In this document: one piece after another, positions 7,247 through 16,901 of the stretch | How positions within the stretch are numbered: position 1 is the first letter of the stretch | Layout: each line of letters opens with the position of its first letter | Source: Psychromicrobium silvestre | GTDB taxonomy: Bacteria; Actinomycetota; Actinomycetes; Actinomycetales; Micrococcaceae | Length of the DNA: 64,000 nucleotides | Reading direction: 5' to 3' | Assembly (NCBI RefSeq): GCF_013408295.1 | Contig: NZ_JACBYQ010000002.1 | Coordinates: 1,302,001-1,366,000, forward strand | Position numbers and translations under genes: made by a program | Notes under the pieces: generated by a model | The model's database searches: none | Seen by the model: the letters and a program-made list of their open reading frames with translations, nothing else | Told to the model about the DNA's origin: nothing

Positions 7247-8662
7247 GTGACCCTTCAAAATGATCTGCATCTTCCCTCGCTGGCAATTCTGGGTGGCGGG
7301 CCCGGTGGCTATGAAGCGGCGACAGTAGCCGCCTCCCTCGGAGCCCGAGTGACCATTATCGAGCGCAACGGCCTGGGCGGTTCCGCCGTGCTGACCGATG
7401 TGGTGCCGTCCAAGACTCTGATCGCCACGGCCGATGTGATGAACCGCTTCGCCGGGGCGAGCGACCTGGGCGTCCGGTTCGACGTGGACGGGGGAGATTG
7501 CGTGCCGCTGATGCGCGCGGATATGAAGCAGGTCAACGACCGTTTGCTGGGCCTGGCCCGCGAGCAGTCCGCCGATATTAAGGCCGGGCTGGAAAAACTC
7601 GGAGTCCGGATCATCATCGGCGAAGGCCGAATGCTCGATGGACACACCATTGAGGTGACGGGGGAGGACGGCGTCGAGACCGTGACAGCGGACTCGGTGC
7701 TGCTCGCCGTCGGTGCGCATCCGCGTGAGTTGCCCTCCGCTAAGCCGGACGGCGAGCGCATTCTGAATTGGGCCCAGATTTATTCACTCACCGAATTGCC
7801 GCGTGAGTTGATCGTGATTGGTTCCGGGGTGACCGGCGCCGAATTTGCCTCGGCTTATGACGGGCTGGGTTCGCGGGTCACGCTGATCTCCTCCCGGGAC
7901 CAGGTTTTGCCGGGTGAGGATTCCGACGCCGCTCAGGTGCTGGAAGATGTGTTTGCTCGGCGCGGCATGACGGTGCTTTCACGATCCCGCGCGGACTCGG
8001 TGGAGCGTACCGAGGACGGTGTGCTGGTCACCCTGTCCGATGGTCGCCAGGTCACCGGAACGCATTGCCTGGTCTGCGTGGGCTCGATCCCCAATACCGA
8101 GGGAATTGGTCTGGAAAACGCGGGCGTGCAGCTCACCGAGACCGGTCACATTAGGGTCGACGGCGTCTCCCGCACTACGGCCTCCAATGTCTACGCGGCG
8201 GGGGACTGCACCGGCGTGCTGGCGCTTGCTTCGGTGGCAGCCATGCAGGGGCGAATCGCCATGGCACATTTGCTGGGCGACGGGCTGCGGCCGATCAAAC
8301 TTATGCAGGTGGCTTCCAATATTTTCACCTCGCCGGAAATCGCTTCGGTGGGTGTTTCGGAAGCCGATGTGATCGCAGATCGTTATCAAGGCGATGTGAT
8401 CAAACTGCCGCTGCGCACCAATGCCCGGGCAAAGATGCGCGGCACCACTGACGGGTTCGTCAAGATCATCGCCCGGAAAGGCTCCGGCACGGTGATCGGT
8501 GGGGTAGTTGTTGGTGCAAATGCCTCCGAGCTGATCTTCCCCATCGCGCTCGCGGTGACCCAGAAGATGCACGTGGATGATGTGGCTTCCACCTTCACGG
8601 TGTACCCCTCGCTCTCCGGCTCGATCTCCGAAGCTGCCCGCCGCCTGCACGTCCACATGTAG
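7247..8662 (+). CDS. lpdA: NAD(P)H-quinone reductase-like flavoprotein (LpdA type)
   Basis: FAD-dependent pyridine-nucleotide disulfide oxidoreductase fold, 471 residues. FAD motif GGGPGGYEA at residues 16-24, NAD motif GSGVTGAEFA near residue 196, and the second FAD motif VYAAGDCTG near residue 318. The paired redox cysteines of dihydrolipoamide dehydrogenase are absent: the site reads GGSAVLTDVVPSK, and the C-terminal HxHPT catalytic His is replaced by FTVYPSLSG. This matches mycobacterial LpdA, which acts on quinones rather than lipoamide. GTG start at 7247. Divergent from punA. Not a lipoamide dehydrogenase despite overall similarity. Confidence 0.88.
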   Translation: MTLQNDLHLPSLAILGGGPGGYEAATVAASLGARVTIIERNGLGGSAVLTDVVPSKTLIATADVMNRFAGASDLGVRFDVDGGDCVPLMRADMKQVNDRLLGLAREQSADIKAGLEKLGVRIIIGEGRMLDGHTIEVTGEDGVETVTADSVLLAVGAHPRELPSAKPDGERILNWAQIYSLTELPRELIVIGSGVTGAEFASAYDGLGSRVTLISSRDQVLPGEDSDAAQVLEDVFARRGMTVLSRSRADSVERTEDGVLVTLSDGRQVTGTHCLVCVGSIPNTEGIGLENAGVQLTETGHIRVDGVSRTTASNVYAAGDCTGVLALASVAAMQGRIAMAHLLGDGLRPIKLMQVASNIFTSPEIASVGVSEADVIADRYQGDVIKLPLRTNARAKMRGTTDGFVKIIARKGSGTVIGGVVVGANASELIFPIALAVTQKMHVDDVASTFTVYPSLSGSISEAARRLHVHM

Positions 8663-8814
8663 CGGAGATTGTTCACATAGTGGACTCGCCGTCCAGCTAA
8701 TGGAGAAATGCCCGCCCTCCGGGTCTACGATGACAAGATCATTGAGGACGCGGCAGGCTGCACGGGATGTCTAGGGGAACGGGTGAGCCTGCCTTTAGCG
8801 GAAAGCACCTAACC

Positions 8815-10212
8815 ATGTCAGCGACGGATGTTGTTATTCCTAAAGCCAATACGCGAGGGCGAGTCATTGTGGCCAGCCTGGTTGGCACTTCGATCGAGTT
8901 CTACGACTTCTACGTTTACGCCACGGCGGCCGTTCTAGTCTTCCCCAAGATTTTCTTCCCCAATGCCGACGGCGTCACCCAACTTTTGAGCTCCTTCGCG
9001 GTCTTTGGCGTGGCTTTTGTCGCCAGGCCGATCGGTTCGGTGATCTTCGGCCATTTCGGTGATCGGATTGGCCGGAAGGGCACCCTGATCGCGTCGCTGC
9101 TCACGATGGGCATAGCGACCTTTCTGATTGGTTGCCTACCCACCGCGCAGGTTGCTGGCTGGACCTTCTGGGCCCCGGCCTTGCTCGTCGTGCTGCGGTT
9201 CGCTCAAGGTCTGGCGCTGGGCGGCGAGTGGAGTGGAGCGGCACTGCTGGCCACCGAGAATGCGCCGAAGAACAAACGAGCGATCTACGGGACCTTTCCG
9301 CAGTTGGGTGCCCCTATTGGCTTCATCATCGCCAATGTTCTGTTCCTGGTGCTCAACCTGACACTTTCCGCGGATGCCTTTGCGGCCTGGGGCTGGCGGA
9401 TTCCCTTCCTGGCTAGTGCCGTGATGGTGATTATCGGTCTTTACGTCCGGCTCAAGCTGGTGGAGACTCCGGCCTTCCAGAAGATCGTGGAGCAGGGCGA
9501 GGTTTCCAAATTGCCGATCGGCAGGGTCTTCCGGAGCAGTTGGCGCCAGCTAATCCTCGGCACCTTCATCATGCTGGCGACCTATGTGCTGTTCTATTTA
9601 ATGACCACCTTCACGCTGACCTTTGGCACCACGGCGGCCAGCTTGGATGCCGCCAAGGCTGCCGCTGTGAAGAGTGGTAAGCCAATGGCTCAGGCCGCTA
9701 TCGATTCTTTTGTCCCTGGCTTGGGATACTCCCGAAACGACTTCCTGCTGATGCTTATTGTGGGCGTGGTCTTCTTCGGAATTTTCACCCTGGTGGCCGG
9801 TCCGCTCGCGGAAAAGTATGGTCGCCGGAAGTCGCTTATGGTGATTACCATCCTGATCTTCGTCTTTGGACTGTGCTTTGTGCCGCTGGTTGCCGGTGGG
9901 TTCTTCGGAGCGATGGCTTGGCTGATCCTCGGCTTCACCCTAATGGGCCTGACCTTCGGCCCGATGGGAGCCTTCTTGCCGGAGCTCTTTCCCACCAATG
10001 TCAGGTATACCGGCTCAGCGGTCAGCTACAACCTCTCCAGCATCCTGGGTGCCGCGGTGGCTCCGTTTATTGCGGTGGCGCTCTGGCAAGCCGCACACGG
10101 CAGCACCTGGCTGGTGGGCGTTTACCTCAGTGCAATGGCTCTGCTGACCCTGCTGGCATTGTTCCTCTCCAAGGAAACCAAAGATGCGGACCTGATCGAA
10201 CAGAGCTCTTAG
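8815..10212 (+). CDS. MFS transporter, metabolite:H+ symporter (MHS) family
   Basis: A second twelve-helix MHS symporter, 465 residues. Seen: EFYDFYVYATAAVLVFPKIF near residue 22, GHFGDRIGRKG near residue 77, and AQGLALGGEWSGAALLATE near residue 135. It has a long insert between helices 7 and 8 (around residues 275-305) rich in Ala, Lys and Ser, typical of the larger actinobacterial members. Start at 8815 is chosen over an in-frame ATG at 8767 because homologues begin close to the first helix; GGAAAG lies about 10 bases upstream. It is only distantly similar to the transporter at 1530-2909. Substrate unknown. A long perfect hairpin follows it. Confidence 0.88.
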   Translation: MSATDVVIPKANTRGRVIVASLVGTSIEFYDFYVYATAAVLVFPKIFFPNADGVTQLLSSFAVFGVAFVARPIGSVIFGHFGDRIGRKGTLIASLLTMGIATFLIGCLPTAQVAGWTFWAPALLVVLRFAQGLALGGEWSGAALLATENAPKNKRAIYGTFPQLGAPIGFIIANVLFLVLNLTLSADAFAAWGWRIPFLASAVMVIIGLYVRLKLVETPAFQKIVEQGEVSKLPIGRVFRSSWRQLILGTFIMLATYVLFYLMTTFTLTFGTTAASLDAAKAAAVKSGKPMAQAAIDSFVPGLGYSRNDFLLMLIVGVVFFGIFTLVAGPLAEKYGRRKSLMVITILIFVFGLCFVPLVAGGFFGAMAWLILGFTLMGLTFGPMGAFLPELFPTNVRYTGSAVSYNLSSILGAAVAPFIAVALWQAAHGSTWLVGVYLSAMALLTLLALFLSKETKDADLIEQSS

Positions 10213-10225
10213 CCCTTAACCACCA

Positions 10226-10284
10226 GCGAGTGTGGAGATCTGCACCTTATGAACGGGTCATAAGGTGCAGATCTCCACACTCGC
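10226..10284. repeat. 27-bp perfect inverted repeat between convergent genes
   Basis: Bases 10226-10252 are the exact reverse complement of 10258-10284, leaving a 5-base loop (ACGGG). It lies between the convergent MHS transporter and accA3. No T-run flanks it, the arms are AT/GC mixed rather than GC-only, and the stem is much longer than a usual intrinsic terminator, so a dispersed palindromic element that also acts as a terminator is possible. Confidence 0.85.
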
Positions 10285-10304
10285 GGAGTTTACAAAGGTT
10301 GTAG

Positions 10305-12086
10305 CTAGTCCTCTATGGTGGCGATCACGGCCCCGGCGGAGACGGTGTCCCCGGCCTTCGCGCTCAGACCCCGAAGCACGCCGGAACGGTGCGCGGTCAG
10401 CGGCTGCTCCATCTTCATGGCCTCTAGCACGACGACGAGATCACCCTCGGTGACCGTATCGCCGTCGTTCACTGCCACCTTGACGATGGTGCCTTGCATA
10501 GGGGAGGTGAGAGCATCTCCGTCGGCCGCTGCCGAGGCTGCGCCACGGGCCCGCCCGGCTTTCTTCGGCTTACCCTTGGCCGCCGGTCCTCTATTGCCGG
10601 AGACTGCAAGTGAAGCTGGCAAAACCACTTCCAAACGCTTGCCGCCAACCTCCACCGTGACCCGCTGGCGCTCGGTGTCCTCCTCGGACTCAGCCACTGC
10701 GGCAGCGACAAAGGCGGGCAGATCATTGACGAATTCGGTCTCGATCCAGCGGGTGTGTACCCGGAAGGGGCTCTCGGTGAAGGCTGGGTCTGCCACCACG
10801 GCCCGATGGAAGGGCAGCACGGTAGGCATACCCGTGACCTCCATCTCGGCCAGCGCCCGCCGCGCCCGCTGTAAGGCCTGGCCCCGGCTCGCGCCGGTGA
10901 CGATGAGCTTGGCCAGCATGGAATCGAAGTTGCCGCCGATCACCTCACCGGACTCGATGCCCGAATCAACCCGTACGCCCGGCCCGGTGGGCAACTTAAG
11001 GGTGTCAACGGTGCCCGGCGCGGGCATGAAATTACGGCCCGGGTCCTCACCGTTGATCCGGAATTCAATGGAGTGTCCGCGAATCTCGGGATCTTGGTAA
11101 CCCAGTTCCTCACCCCGAGCCAAACGGAACTGCTCGCGGACTAGATCGATACCGGAAACCTCTTCGGAGACGGGGTGCTCCACCTGCAGTCGGGTGTTTA
11201 CCTCCAGGAAGGAAATCACTCCGTCTTGCCCGACCAGGAACTCGCAAGTTCCGGCACCTTGATAATTCGCTTCGCGGAGAATGGCCTTTGAGGCTTCGTA
11301 GAGGCGAGTGTTCTGCTCGTTGCTGAGGAACGGCGCGGGCGCCTCCTCAACCAGTTTCTGATTACGACGCTGCAGGGAGCAGTCGCGAGTGGAGACCACC
11401 ACGACGTTGCCGTGCGCATCGGCTAGGCACTGAGTCTCGACGTGCCGGGGGGAGTCCAGGAAGCGTTCGACGAAACACTCTCCGCGGCCAAACGCCGCAG
11501 TGGCTTCGCGGACCGCGGACTCATAAGCCTCGGCGATCTCTTCGCGTTGCCGCACTACCTTAATGCCCCGCCCGCCGCCGCCATAGGCTGCCTTGATCGC
11601 TAGCGGTAAACCGTATTGATCGGCGAAATCCAAAACTTCTTGGGTGCTCTGTACCGGATCTTTGGTGCCGGGGACCAGCGGAGCGCCCACCTTCTCGGCA
11701 ATGTGCCGAGCCTGCACCTTATCGCCCAACTGGGAGATAGCGCTCGGTGAGGGGCCGATCCAGACCAGTCCGGCGTCGATCACCTTCTGCGCAAATTCCG
11801 CGTTTTCGGAGAGGAAGCCATAGCCGGGGTGAACGGCATCGGCGCCGGATTGGGCTGCCACTTCAAGCAGCTTGTCCATCACCAAATAGGACTCTGCGGC
11901 GGTTTGCCCGCCCAGTGCCCAAGCTTCATCCGCGAGCCGCACATGTAGCGCATCGCGATCCGGCTCTGCATAGACGGCGACGGAGGCAATGCCCTCGTCC
12001 CGCGCTGCGCGGGCCACCCGGACTGCTATCTCACCGCGATTGGCAATCAACACCTTGGTGATAGTGGGCAGGCTGTGATTCGACAC
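10305..12086 (-). CDS. accA3: Acyl-CoA carboxylase alpha subunit (biotin carboxylase + biotin carrier)
   Basis: ATP-dependent carboxylation of biotin for acetyl/propionyl-CoA carboxylase, 593 residues. The N-terminal biotin carboxylase starts at [13 protein letters not shown] (residue 9); the ATP-grasp region has [14 protein letters not shown] and the active-site stretch [15 protein letters not shown] variable linker follows, then the biotinyl domain with the acceptor Lys in EAMKMEQP about 35 residues from the end. Start is GTG at 12084-12086: AAGGAG lies 5-6 bases upstream, whereas the open frame extending to 12311 would run through the DUF779 gene. The carboxyltransferase and epsilon partners lie at 18742-20576 and the biotin ligase at 21658. 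Confidence 0.93.
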   Translation of the reverse strand: MSNHSLPTITKVLIANRGEIAVRVARAARDEGIASVAVYAEPDRDALHVRLADEAWALGGQTAAESYLVMDKLLEVAAQSGADAVHPGYGFLSENAEFAQKVIDAGLVWIGPSPSAISQLGDKVQARHIAEKVGAPLVPGTKDPVQSTQEVLDFADQYGLPLAIKAAYGGGGRGIKVVRQREEIAEAYESAVREATAAFGRGECFVERFLDSPRHVETQCLADAHGNVVVVSTRDCSLQRRNQKLVEEAPAPFLSNEQNTRLYEASKAILREANYQGAGTCEFLVGQDGVISFLEVNTRLQVEHPVSEEVSGIDLVREQFRLARGEELGYQDPEIRGHSIEFRINGEDPGRNFMPAPGTVDTLKLPTGPGVRVDSGIESGEVIGGNFDSMLAKLIVTGASRGQALQRARRALAEMEVTGMPTVLPFHRAVVADPAFTESPFRVHTRWIETEFVNDLPAFVAAAVAESEEDTERQRVTVEVGGKRLEVVLPASLAVSGNRGPAAKGKPKKAGRARGAASAAADGDALTSPMQGTIVKVAVNDGDTVTEGDLVVVLEAMKMEQPLTAHRSGVLRGLSAKAGDTVSAGAVIATIED

Positions 12087-12178
12087 TAAAACTCCTTCTA
12101 CGTCATCCATTTGGAGCCTAGCGCTTTTATGAGGTTTTCGCCCACGCATCATGCCAAATCTGCGTGTATTTCTATGTT

Positions 12179-12598
12179 TTATTGTAGGGACTCTACAAAA
12201 CCCTCTACGAGTCGTGAACGGATCAGGAAACGCACCCCCTCGGGAGCTTCCACCGAGAAGCCGCTGCCCCGGCCTTTCACCACATCCACGGTCAGGTGGG
12301 TGTGAGACCAATAGTTGAATTGCTCCTTGGACATCCAGAATCCGAGCTCACCCTCCGGCAGCCGAAATACGCCGAGCAGCAGATCGGCTTCGGCGGTGAG
12401 GAAATCGCCGACCGGATAACACATCGGCGAGGAACCGTCGCAACATCCTCCGGATTGATGGAACATCAGTGGCCCGTGTTGTTGCCACAGCTTATGCAGT
12501 AGTTCCACGGCGGCGGCGGTGAGCGCGACCCTGGATTCCGTCTCGCCGGGAATTACTATCTCAGCATTCAAAGTACCCAAAGCAGAGAATTCCGACAT
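12179..12598 (-). CDS. DUF779 domain protein
   Basis: A 139-residue DUF779 protein, function unknown. Conserved features seen: the Cys-rich [17 protein letters not shown] near residue 51 and the [21 protein letters not shown] block near residue 87. ATG start at 12598 with AAGGAGG upstream. Members of this family are characteristically encoded immediately downstream of ExaC/AldB-type aldehyde dehydrogenases, as here (148-base gap, same strand), so a role in aldehyde oxidation, perhaps via metal or thiol chemistry at the Cys cluster, is inferred. Confidence 0.88.
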   Translation of the reverse strand: MSEFSALGTLNAEIVIPGETESRVALTAAAVELLHKLWQQHGPLMFHQSGGCCDGSSPMCYPVGDFLTAEADLLLGVFRLPEGELGFWMSKEQFNYWSHTHLTVDVVKGRGSGFSVEAPEGVRFLIRSRLVEGFVESLQ

Positions 12599-12721
12599 GG
12601 TGCCTCCTTCCGGAGTGAAAGGGCAGAGCGAGCAAGGAGAAAGGGCTGGCGAAAGCTAAGAAATAACCCGCCGCCGGGAGGAATCCGCGACCTTACATCT
12701 AGGGGTGCAAAGCCGAAGATT

Positions 12722-12737
12722 CTCCCGACGACGGGAG
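12722..12737. terminator. Short GC hairpin after aldehyde dehydrogenase
   Basis: CTCCCG-ACGA-CGGGAG, a 6-bp stem with a 4-base loop, lies 9 bases beyond the aldehyde dehydrogenase stop codon. It may attenuate transcription into the DUF779 gene. No T-run. Confidence 0.4.
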
Positions 12738-12745
12738 CCTAGGGT

Positions 12746-14269
12746 TTAGAAGAAGCCCAGTTTGGTCTCGCTGTGGCTGACCAGTAGGTTCTTCGTTTGC
12801 TGATAGTGATCCAGCATCATGGCGTGGTTCTCTCGGCCAATCCCGGAAGATTTGTAACCTCCGAAGGCGGCACCGGCCGGGTAGGCGTGGTAATTATTCA
12901 CCCAGACTCGCCCGGCCTGGATCTCACGGCCTGCCCGATAGGCCACATTGCCATTACGAGACCAGACACCGGCCCCCAGCCCGTAGAGGGTGTCATTGGC
13001 GAGCTGCATCGCCTCGGCATAATCGGAGAACCGAGTCACCGCAACCACCGGCCCGAAGATCTCCTCCTGGAAGATGCGCATGCTGTTGTTGCCCTCGAAG
13101 ATCGTGGGCTGCACGTAGTAACCTTCGGCCAGGTCGCCGTCGAGCTGGGTCCTGGCCCCGCCGGTGAGCAGTTTTGCCCCCTCCTGGACACCAATATCGA
13201 TATAGGAAAGGATTTTTTCCAACTGGTCGTTCGAAGCCTGAGCTCCGAGCTGGGTGTCGGTGTCCAAGGGATTGCCCTGAATGATCTTCTCGGAACGTGC
13301 CAGGGCATCCGCCATGAAGCTGTCATAGATCGAGTCCTGGATCAGCGCCCGAGAGGGACAGGTGCAGACCTCACCCTGATTGAAGGCATAAAGGGTGAAT
13401 CCCTCCTGAGCCTTATCGTAGAAATCATCATTGGCCGCGGCCACATCGGCAAAGAAAATATTGGGGCTCTTACCGCCCAATTCCAAGGTGACAGGAATCA
13501 GATTCTGGCTGGCGTACTGGCTGATCAGCCGCCCCGTGGTGGTTTCGCCGGTAAAGGCGATCTTGCGAATCCGGGGGCTGGAGGCCAACGGCTTCCCTGC
13601 CTCCACACCGAAGCCATTGACGATATTGAGCACGCCCGCAGGCAGTAGATCGGCGATCAACTCCACCAACACCAGGATCGACGCCGGGGTCTGCTCAGCC
13701 GGTTTGAGCACCACGGCGTTTCCCGCCGCGAGTGCGGGGGCGAGCTTCCAGACCGCCATCAGAATGGGAAAGTTCCAGGGAATGATCTGACCGACCACGC
13801 CGAGCGGTTCATGGTAGTGGTACGCGGTCATGTCCTCATCGAGTTGGGAGAGATGACCTTCCTGGGCTCGAATCGCGGAGGCGAAGTAGCGAAAGTGGTC
13901 GATGGCCAGCGGCAGATCCGCATTGAGCGTCTCCCGGATCGGCTTGCCGTTATCCCAGGTTTCCGCCACCGCAAGGAGCTCCAGGTTCGCCTCCATTAGA
14001 TCTGCGATCTTATTCAAGGCCGAAGCCCGCTCGGCAACCGAGGCTTTGCCCCAGGCCGGAGCCGCTTTGTGTGCGGCGTCAAGCGCCAGTTCGATATCCT
14101 CGGCGGTCCCGCGAGCCACCTCGCAAAACACCTTGCCGGTGACCGGGGAGACGTTTTCGAAGTATTGACCCTTGACCGGAGCAACCCACTCACCGCCAAT
14201 CCAGTTCTCGTATCGAGTCTTGAAAGTGACTTTCGAATTAGGCTGTCCCGGGGCTACATAGACGCTCAT
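12746..14269 (-). CDS. NAD-dependent aldehyde dehydrogenase (ExaC/AldB type)
   Basis: Tetrameric-type aldehyde dehydrogenase, 507 residues, oxidising acetaldehyde or similar short aldehydes to acids. Seen: IPWNFP and KPAEQTP at the cofactor site, GETTTGR, the general-base Glu in LELGGKSPN (near residue 267), and the catalytic Cys in [12 protein letters not shown] (near residue 305). ATG start at 14269. The upstream gene on the same strand encodes a GAF-domain regulator and the downstream gene is DUF779; this trio is a recurring actinobacterial unit. Direct repeats at 14334-14351 in the promoter region are candidate regulator sites. Confidence 0.93.
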   Translation of the reverse strand: MSVYVAPGQPNSKVTFKTRYENWIGGEWVAPVKGQYFENVSPVTGKVFCEVARGTAEDIELALDAAHKAAPAWGKASVAERASALNKIADLMEANLELLAVAETWDNGKPIRETLNADLPLAIDHFRYFASAIRAQEGHLSQLDEDMTAYHYHEPLGVVGQIIPWNFPILMAVWKLAPALAAGNAVVLKPAEQTPASILVLVELIADLLPAGVLNIVNGFGVEAGKPLASSPRIRKIAFTGETTTGRLISQYASQNLIPVTLELGGKSPNIFFADVAAANDDFYDKAQEGFTLYAFNQGEVCTCPSRALIQDSIYDSFMADALARSEKIIQGNPLDTDTQLGAQASNDQLEKILSYIDIGVQEGAKLLTGGARTQLDGDLAEGYYVQPTIFEGNNSMRIFQEEIFGPVVAVTRFSDYAEAMQLANDTLYGLGAGVWSRNGNVAYRAGREIQAGRVWVNNYHAYPAGAAFGGYKSSGIGRENHAMMLDHYQQTKNLLVSHSETKLGFF

Positions 14270-14333
14270 TCGCTGACTCCTTGAATCGCTGGAAGACCTC
14301 GTTGTCCTTAGCAGTCAGGATAGGGAATCGCAC

Positions 14334-14351
14334 GTTGCACTCAGGTTGCAC
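14334..14351. promoter_or_regulatory. Direct repeats upstream of aldehyde dehydrogenase
   Basis: GTTGCAC occurs at 14334-14340 and again at 14345-14351, an 11-base period that places both on the same face of the helix. They lie 65-82 bases upstream of the aldehyde dehydrogenase start in the 105-base gap after its regulator gene, a typical activator position. Binding by the GAF regulator is inferred. Confidence 0.45.
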
Positions 14352-14374
14352 GAAGCTGTGCGACTCAAGCCGAC

Positions 14375-15703
14375 TCAGGGGGTCTCCCGCGCTAGCCTCT
14401 CCAAATGTGCGACGACGGCGGCCCGTCTCGGGGAGCGCGGCGGTAGTAGGCTCAGCGCGGCGCGCCAAGCGATATCATCCTGAGCCACCTCGGGAAGCCG
14501 CAGATATTGCAGGAAGGCGTCTGGGCCGGCGTCGTTCAAAATCGCTTCACGGAGCAGGTGACTGACCTCGGTGCGGAAGGTGATGATGGCGAGAGCCTCG
14601 GACCGGGGCAGCAGCAAACCGCGATAGCCGTCCAGGGCGAGACGATGTGCGCCCCGGCTCAGTTGGCTCAGTACCTGGTGCGCATCGAGGGAAAGCTTAG
14701 GCAGCAAGCGGTACGGCCGGGACTTCAGCTCCAGCGTATTGCCCTGAGCCTGTAGCAATCTGCGTAAACGTAGCAGCTCCGCCCGGACGGTGCTGGCCGG
14801 GGTTCCTCGGGGGTAAATCATCTCGGTCAGTTCCTCGGCGGACAGGCCGGCCGGATGCAGAGCCAATAAGGTGATCAGCTCGGTATGCCGCTCGCTCAGC
14901 GTGATGGCTTCTCCGCCCAAGTTCAGCAAGCCACGGTCTCGGCCAAGGATTTGAAGACTGGGGGAGGGCGCTACTAGTTCTGGCTTCCGGCGGAAGCCAG
15001 GCCGGTGAGGTGTGGCCAGTTGAGTCCGCAGCTGTTGCAAGCTCAACTCGGCGGTGGCAGCCGCTACGGTGGCCTCCACGAGGGAGAGCGCATGGCTTTC
15101 CACCGCACTGCTATCCCCGGAGATATCCACCACGCCCAGCAATCGCCCGCTCGCCGGATCGTGGATCGGGACCGCTGTGCAATTCCAGGAGTACACGATC
15201 TGATTGAAATGCTCGGCACCGGCTATTTGTACGCCGCGGCCAAGGGCTAGCGCGGTGCCCGGGGCACTAGTGCCCATCGCCGCCTCCGACCAGTCGGTAC
15301 CAGCCATGAACCCGGTGTTCTCAGCCCGGTCCCGGAGTTTTTGCTCGCCTTCCACCCAGAGCAGCCGGCCAGCTTCATCGCCCACCGCGATCAAGAGTCC
15401 AGAATGCTTGCCCGAGGGAATAAGTAGTTTCCGGATCACCGGCATTACGGCAGCCAACGGATGAGTGTCCCGGTAGTCGCGTAGCTCTTGCTCGCCCCAG
15501 ACAGTGGCAGGCTGAGCCGTTCGGAGGTCTTGGAGGTGGTTGAGGGACCGCTCCCAAGACGCCCGGACCACAGCACGCAGCCGGGAATCCACGGTGCGCA
15601 AATCGGCCAATCGTTCATGGGCGGAGAAAGCCCGGCGCTGCAACTCGGCATCGGTGAGCGCGAGCTGCCCAATAGTAGACACAGCTCCGGTGCTTGAAGG
15701 CAT
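14375..15703 (-). CDS. GAF-domain transcriptional regulator (AcoR-like, no AAA+ domain)
   Basis: A 442-residue regulator. The N-terminal half resembles the sensory part of AcoR/DhaR-type regulators of acetoin, glycerol or aldehyde metabolism: RASWERSL near residue 45 and a GAF core (LLIAVGDEAGRLLWVEG; GTDWSEAAMGTSAPGTALA; NCTAVPIHDPASGRLLGVVD). There is no sigma54-interaction AAA+ domain; the C-terminal half instead carries a winged-helix region (LTEMIYPRGTPASTVRAELL, near residue 305) of the OmpR/SARP sort. ATG at 15703 is chosen over an in-frame GTG at 15715 because GGTGA sits 8 bases before it. It is immediately upstream of the aldehyde dehydrogenase, its likely target. Confidence 0.82.
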   Translation of the reverse strand: MPSSTGAVSTIGQLALTDAELQRRAFSAHERLADLRTVDSRLRAVVRASWERSLNHLQDLRTAQPATVWGEQELRDYRDTHPLAAVMPVIRKLLIPSGKHSGLLIAVGDEAGRLLWVEGEQKLRDRAENTGFMAGTDWSEAAMGTSAPGTALALGRGVQIAGAEHFNQIVYSWNCTAVPIHDPASGRLLGVVDISGDSSAVESHALSLVEATVAAATAELSLQQLRTQLATPHRPGFRRKPELVAPSPSLQILGRDRGLLNLGGEAITLSERHTELITLLALHPAGLSAEELTEMIYPRGTPASTVRAELLRLRRLLQAQGNTLELKSRPYRLLPKLSLDAHQVLSQLSRGAHRLALDGYRGLLLPRSEALAIITFRTEVSHLLREAILNDAGPDAFLQYLRLPEVAQDDIAWRAALSLLPPRSPRRAAVVAHLERLARETP

Positions 15704-15760
15704 CGTTGCTTTCACCTTTGACCGTCCCCTACGATCCGACTTTCCTACATCCTAAGCCGT

Positions 15761-16393
15761 TCAGGGTGTTGGTAGCTCCCAGAACTCCGTGATGCCCAGC
15801 CCGGCCTCGGCCAGCAATCCGCGAAGCGTGGAGACGGAAAGTCCTACGACAGCGTGCGGGTCACCGTCGACCCGGGTGATGAAGGCGCCACCCAGGCTGT
15901 CGATGGTGAAGGAGCCGGCCACCTGCAAGGGCTCGCCGGTGGCCACATAGGCATCGATCTCCGCCTCGCTCATGGCCGCAAAATGCACAGTAGCCGAGGC
16001 CAAGCAGCCATACTGAGCTGCTTCACCGGAGGTGCTCTGGTGTCGGTTGTCCACCAGCCAATGCCCGGTGTGTAACACTCCGGAGCGCCCGCTCATGGCG
16101 CTGATTCTGGCCTTGGCTACCTCGGTTCGATAGGGCTTGCCGTAGGCAGTACCTTCGAATTCGAAAACCGAATCGCAACCGAGTACCAAAGCATCGGCGC
16201 TCTGCGGCAATGCAGCCACCGCCTCGGCTTTCGCCCGCGCCAGGAGCAAAGCAGTCTCACTGGGATCGGTGACTCCGTGCTGCTCGGTCACCGCATCCTC
16301 GTCGACATCGGAGACCAGCACCCGGTGCCTAATTCCGGCGTCGTTGAGCAGTTTGGTCCTGGCCGGTGAAGCCGAGGCGAGGATCAGCTGCAC
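15761..16393 (-). CDS. maf: Maf family nucleotide pyrophosphatase
   Basis: House-cleaning nucleotide pyrophosphatase (210 residues) hydrolysing dTTP/UTP or modified NTPs, also linked to septum inhibition. Seen: LASASPARTKLL at the N-terminus, SDVDED near residue 33, LGCDSVFEF near residue 73, and TGHWLV. Start is GTG at 16391-16393, with AGGAG about 6 bases upstream; the open frame extends to 16564 but the extra N-terminus is not Maf-like and overlaps the next gene. Conserved neighbourhood with accE/accD as in mycobacteria. Confidence 0.9.
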   Translation of the reverse strand: MQLILASASPARTKLLNDAGIRHRVLVSDVDEDAVTEQHGVTDPSETALLLARAKAEAVAALPQSADALVLGCDSVFEFEGTAYGKPYRTEVAKARISAMSGRSGVLHTGHWLVDNRHQSTSGEAAQYGCLASATVHFAAMSEAEIDAYVATGEPLQVAGSFTIDSLGGAFITRVDGDPHAVVGLSVSTLRGLLAEAGLGITEFWELPTP

Positions 16394-16413
16394 GGCAGCT
16401 CCTAACCGAGTTC

Positions 16414-16845
16414 TTACCAGGCTTGCTGGACGTTCGGCGGCATCTGCGTCGGTGCAGGCTGCTGCGGGGTCTGCGGGTTCTGTGCCAGGTAGGCGGATTG
16501 ACCGGTGGAACCTGGCTCGCCAGCGGCTAGCGGGATAACAAAGGCAGCGGTTCCGTAGGCACAAACCTCGGTCCAGGTCTGACCCATTTCCGAGGTGTCG
16601 AAGCGCATCGCGATAATCGCATTGGCACCCTTTTGCTGAGCCTCGTTGACCATCCGGTTCATTACTTCGTGGCGGCTTTCGTAGAGCGCCTTGGTCATTT
16701 CGGGCAGCTCGCCGCCGCCGAGTGAACGAAAGCCGGCGGTGATATTGGCGCCAATGTTCCGGGCCCGGACGGTCAAACCCATTACCTCGCCGAAAATCGC
16801 ATCGATCTTGTAGCCGGGAACGTCGTTGCTGGTCACGATAATCAT
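16414..16845 (-). CDS. YbjQ/UPF0145 family protein
   Basis: Homopentameric YbjQ-like protein of 143 residues, function unknown, sometimes called heavy-metal-binding. The family core is intact: MIIVTSNDVPGYKI at the start, GLTVRARNIGANITAGFRSL at 23-42, and GANAIIAMRFDTSEMG near residue 73. An extra Gln/Pro-rich tail of about 30 residues (AQNPQTPQQPAPTQMPPNVQ) follows the fold and looks disordered. ATG start at 16845 with AAGGGG upstream. It lies 20 bases upstream of maf on the same strand. Confidence 0.88.
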   Translation of the reverse strand: MIIVTSNDVPGYKIDAIFGEVMGLTVRARNIGANITAGFRSLGGGELPEMTKALYESRHEVMNRMVNEAQQKGANAIIAMRFDTSEMGQTWTEVCAYGTAAFVIPLAAGEPGSTGQSAYLAQNPQTPQQPAPTQMPPNVQQAW

Positions 16846-16901
16846 GTTTTCCCCTTGAGGTTAGAAATATATGCTGCGCTTAGAATATCCCTGAGCGAAA
16901 C

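Noticed and set aside
7247-8662. Dihydrolipoamide dehydrogenase (E3) assignment
   Set aside because: Both redox-active cysteines and the catalytic C-terminal His are missing, matching the quinone-reductase-type LpdA instead.
10315-11100. 261-codon plus-strand frame opposite accA3
   Set aside because: The minus strand encodes the biotin carboxylase/biotinyl domains with intact motifs; the plus frame is Ser/Thr/Pro-rich noise.
12087-12311. N-terminal extension of accA3 up to 12311
   Set aside because: It would overlap the DUF779 gene, is not carboxylase-like, and a GTG with a good ribosome site exists at 12086.
16394-16564. N-terminal extension of maf
   Set aside because: Extra residues are Arg/Ala-rich, overlap the YbjQ gene, and the GTG at 16393 starts exactly at the conserved Maf N-terminus.
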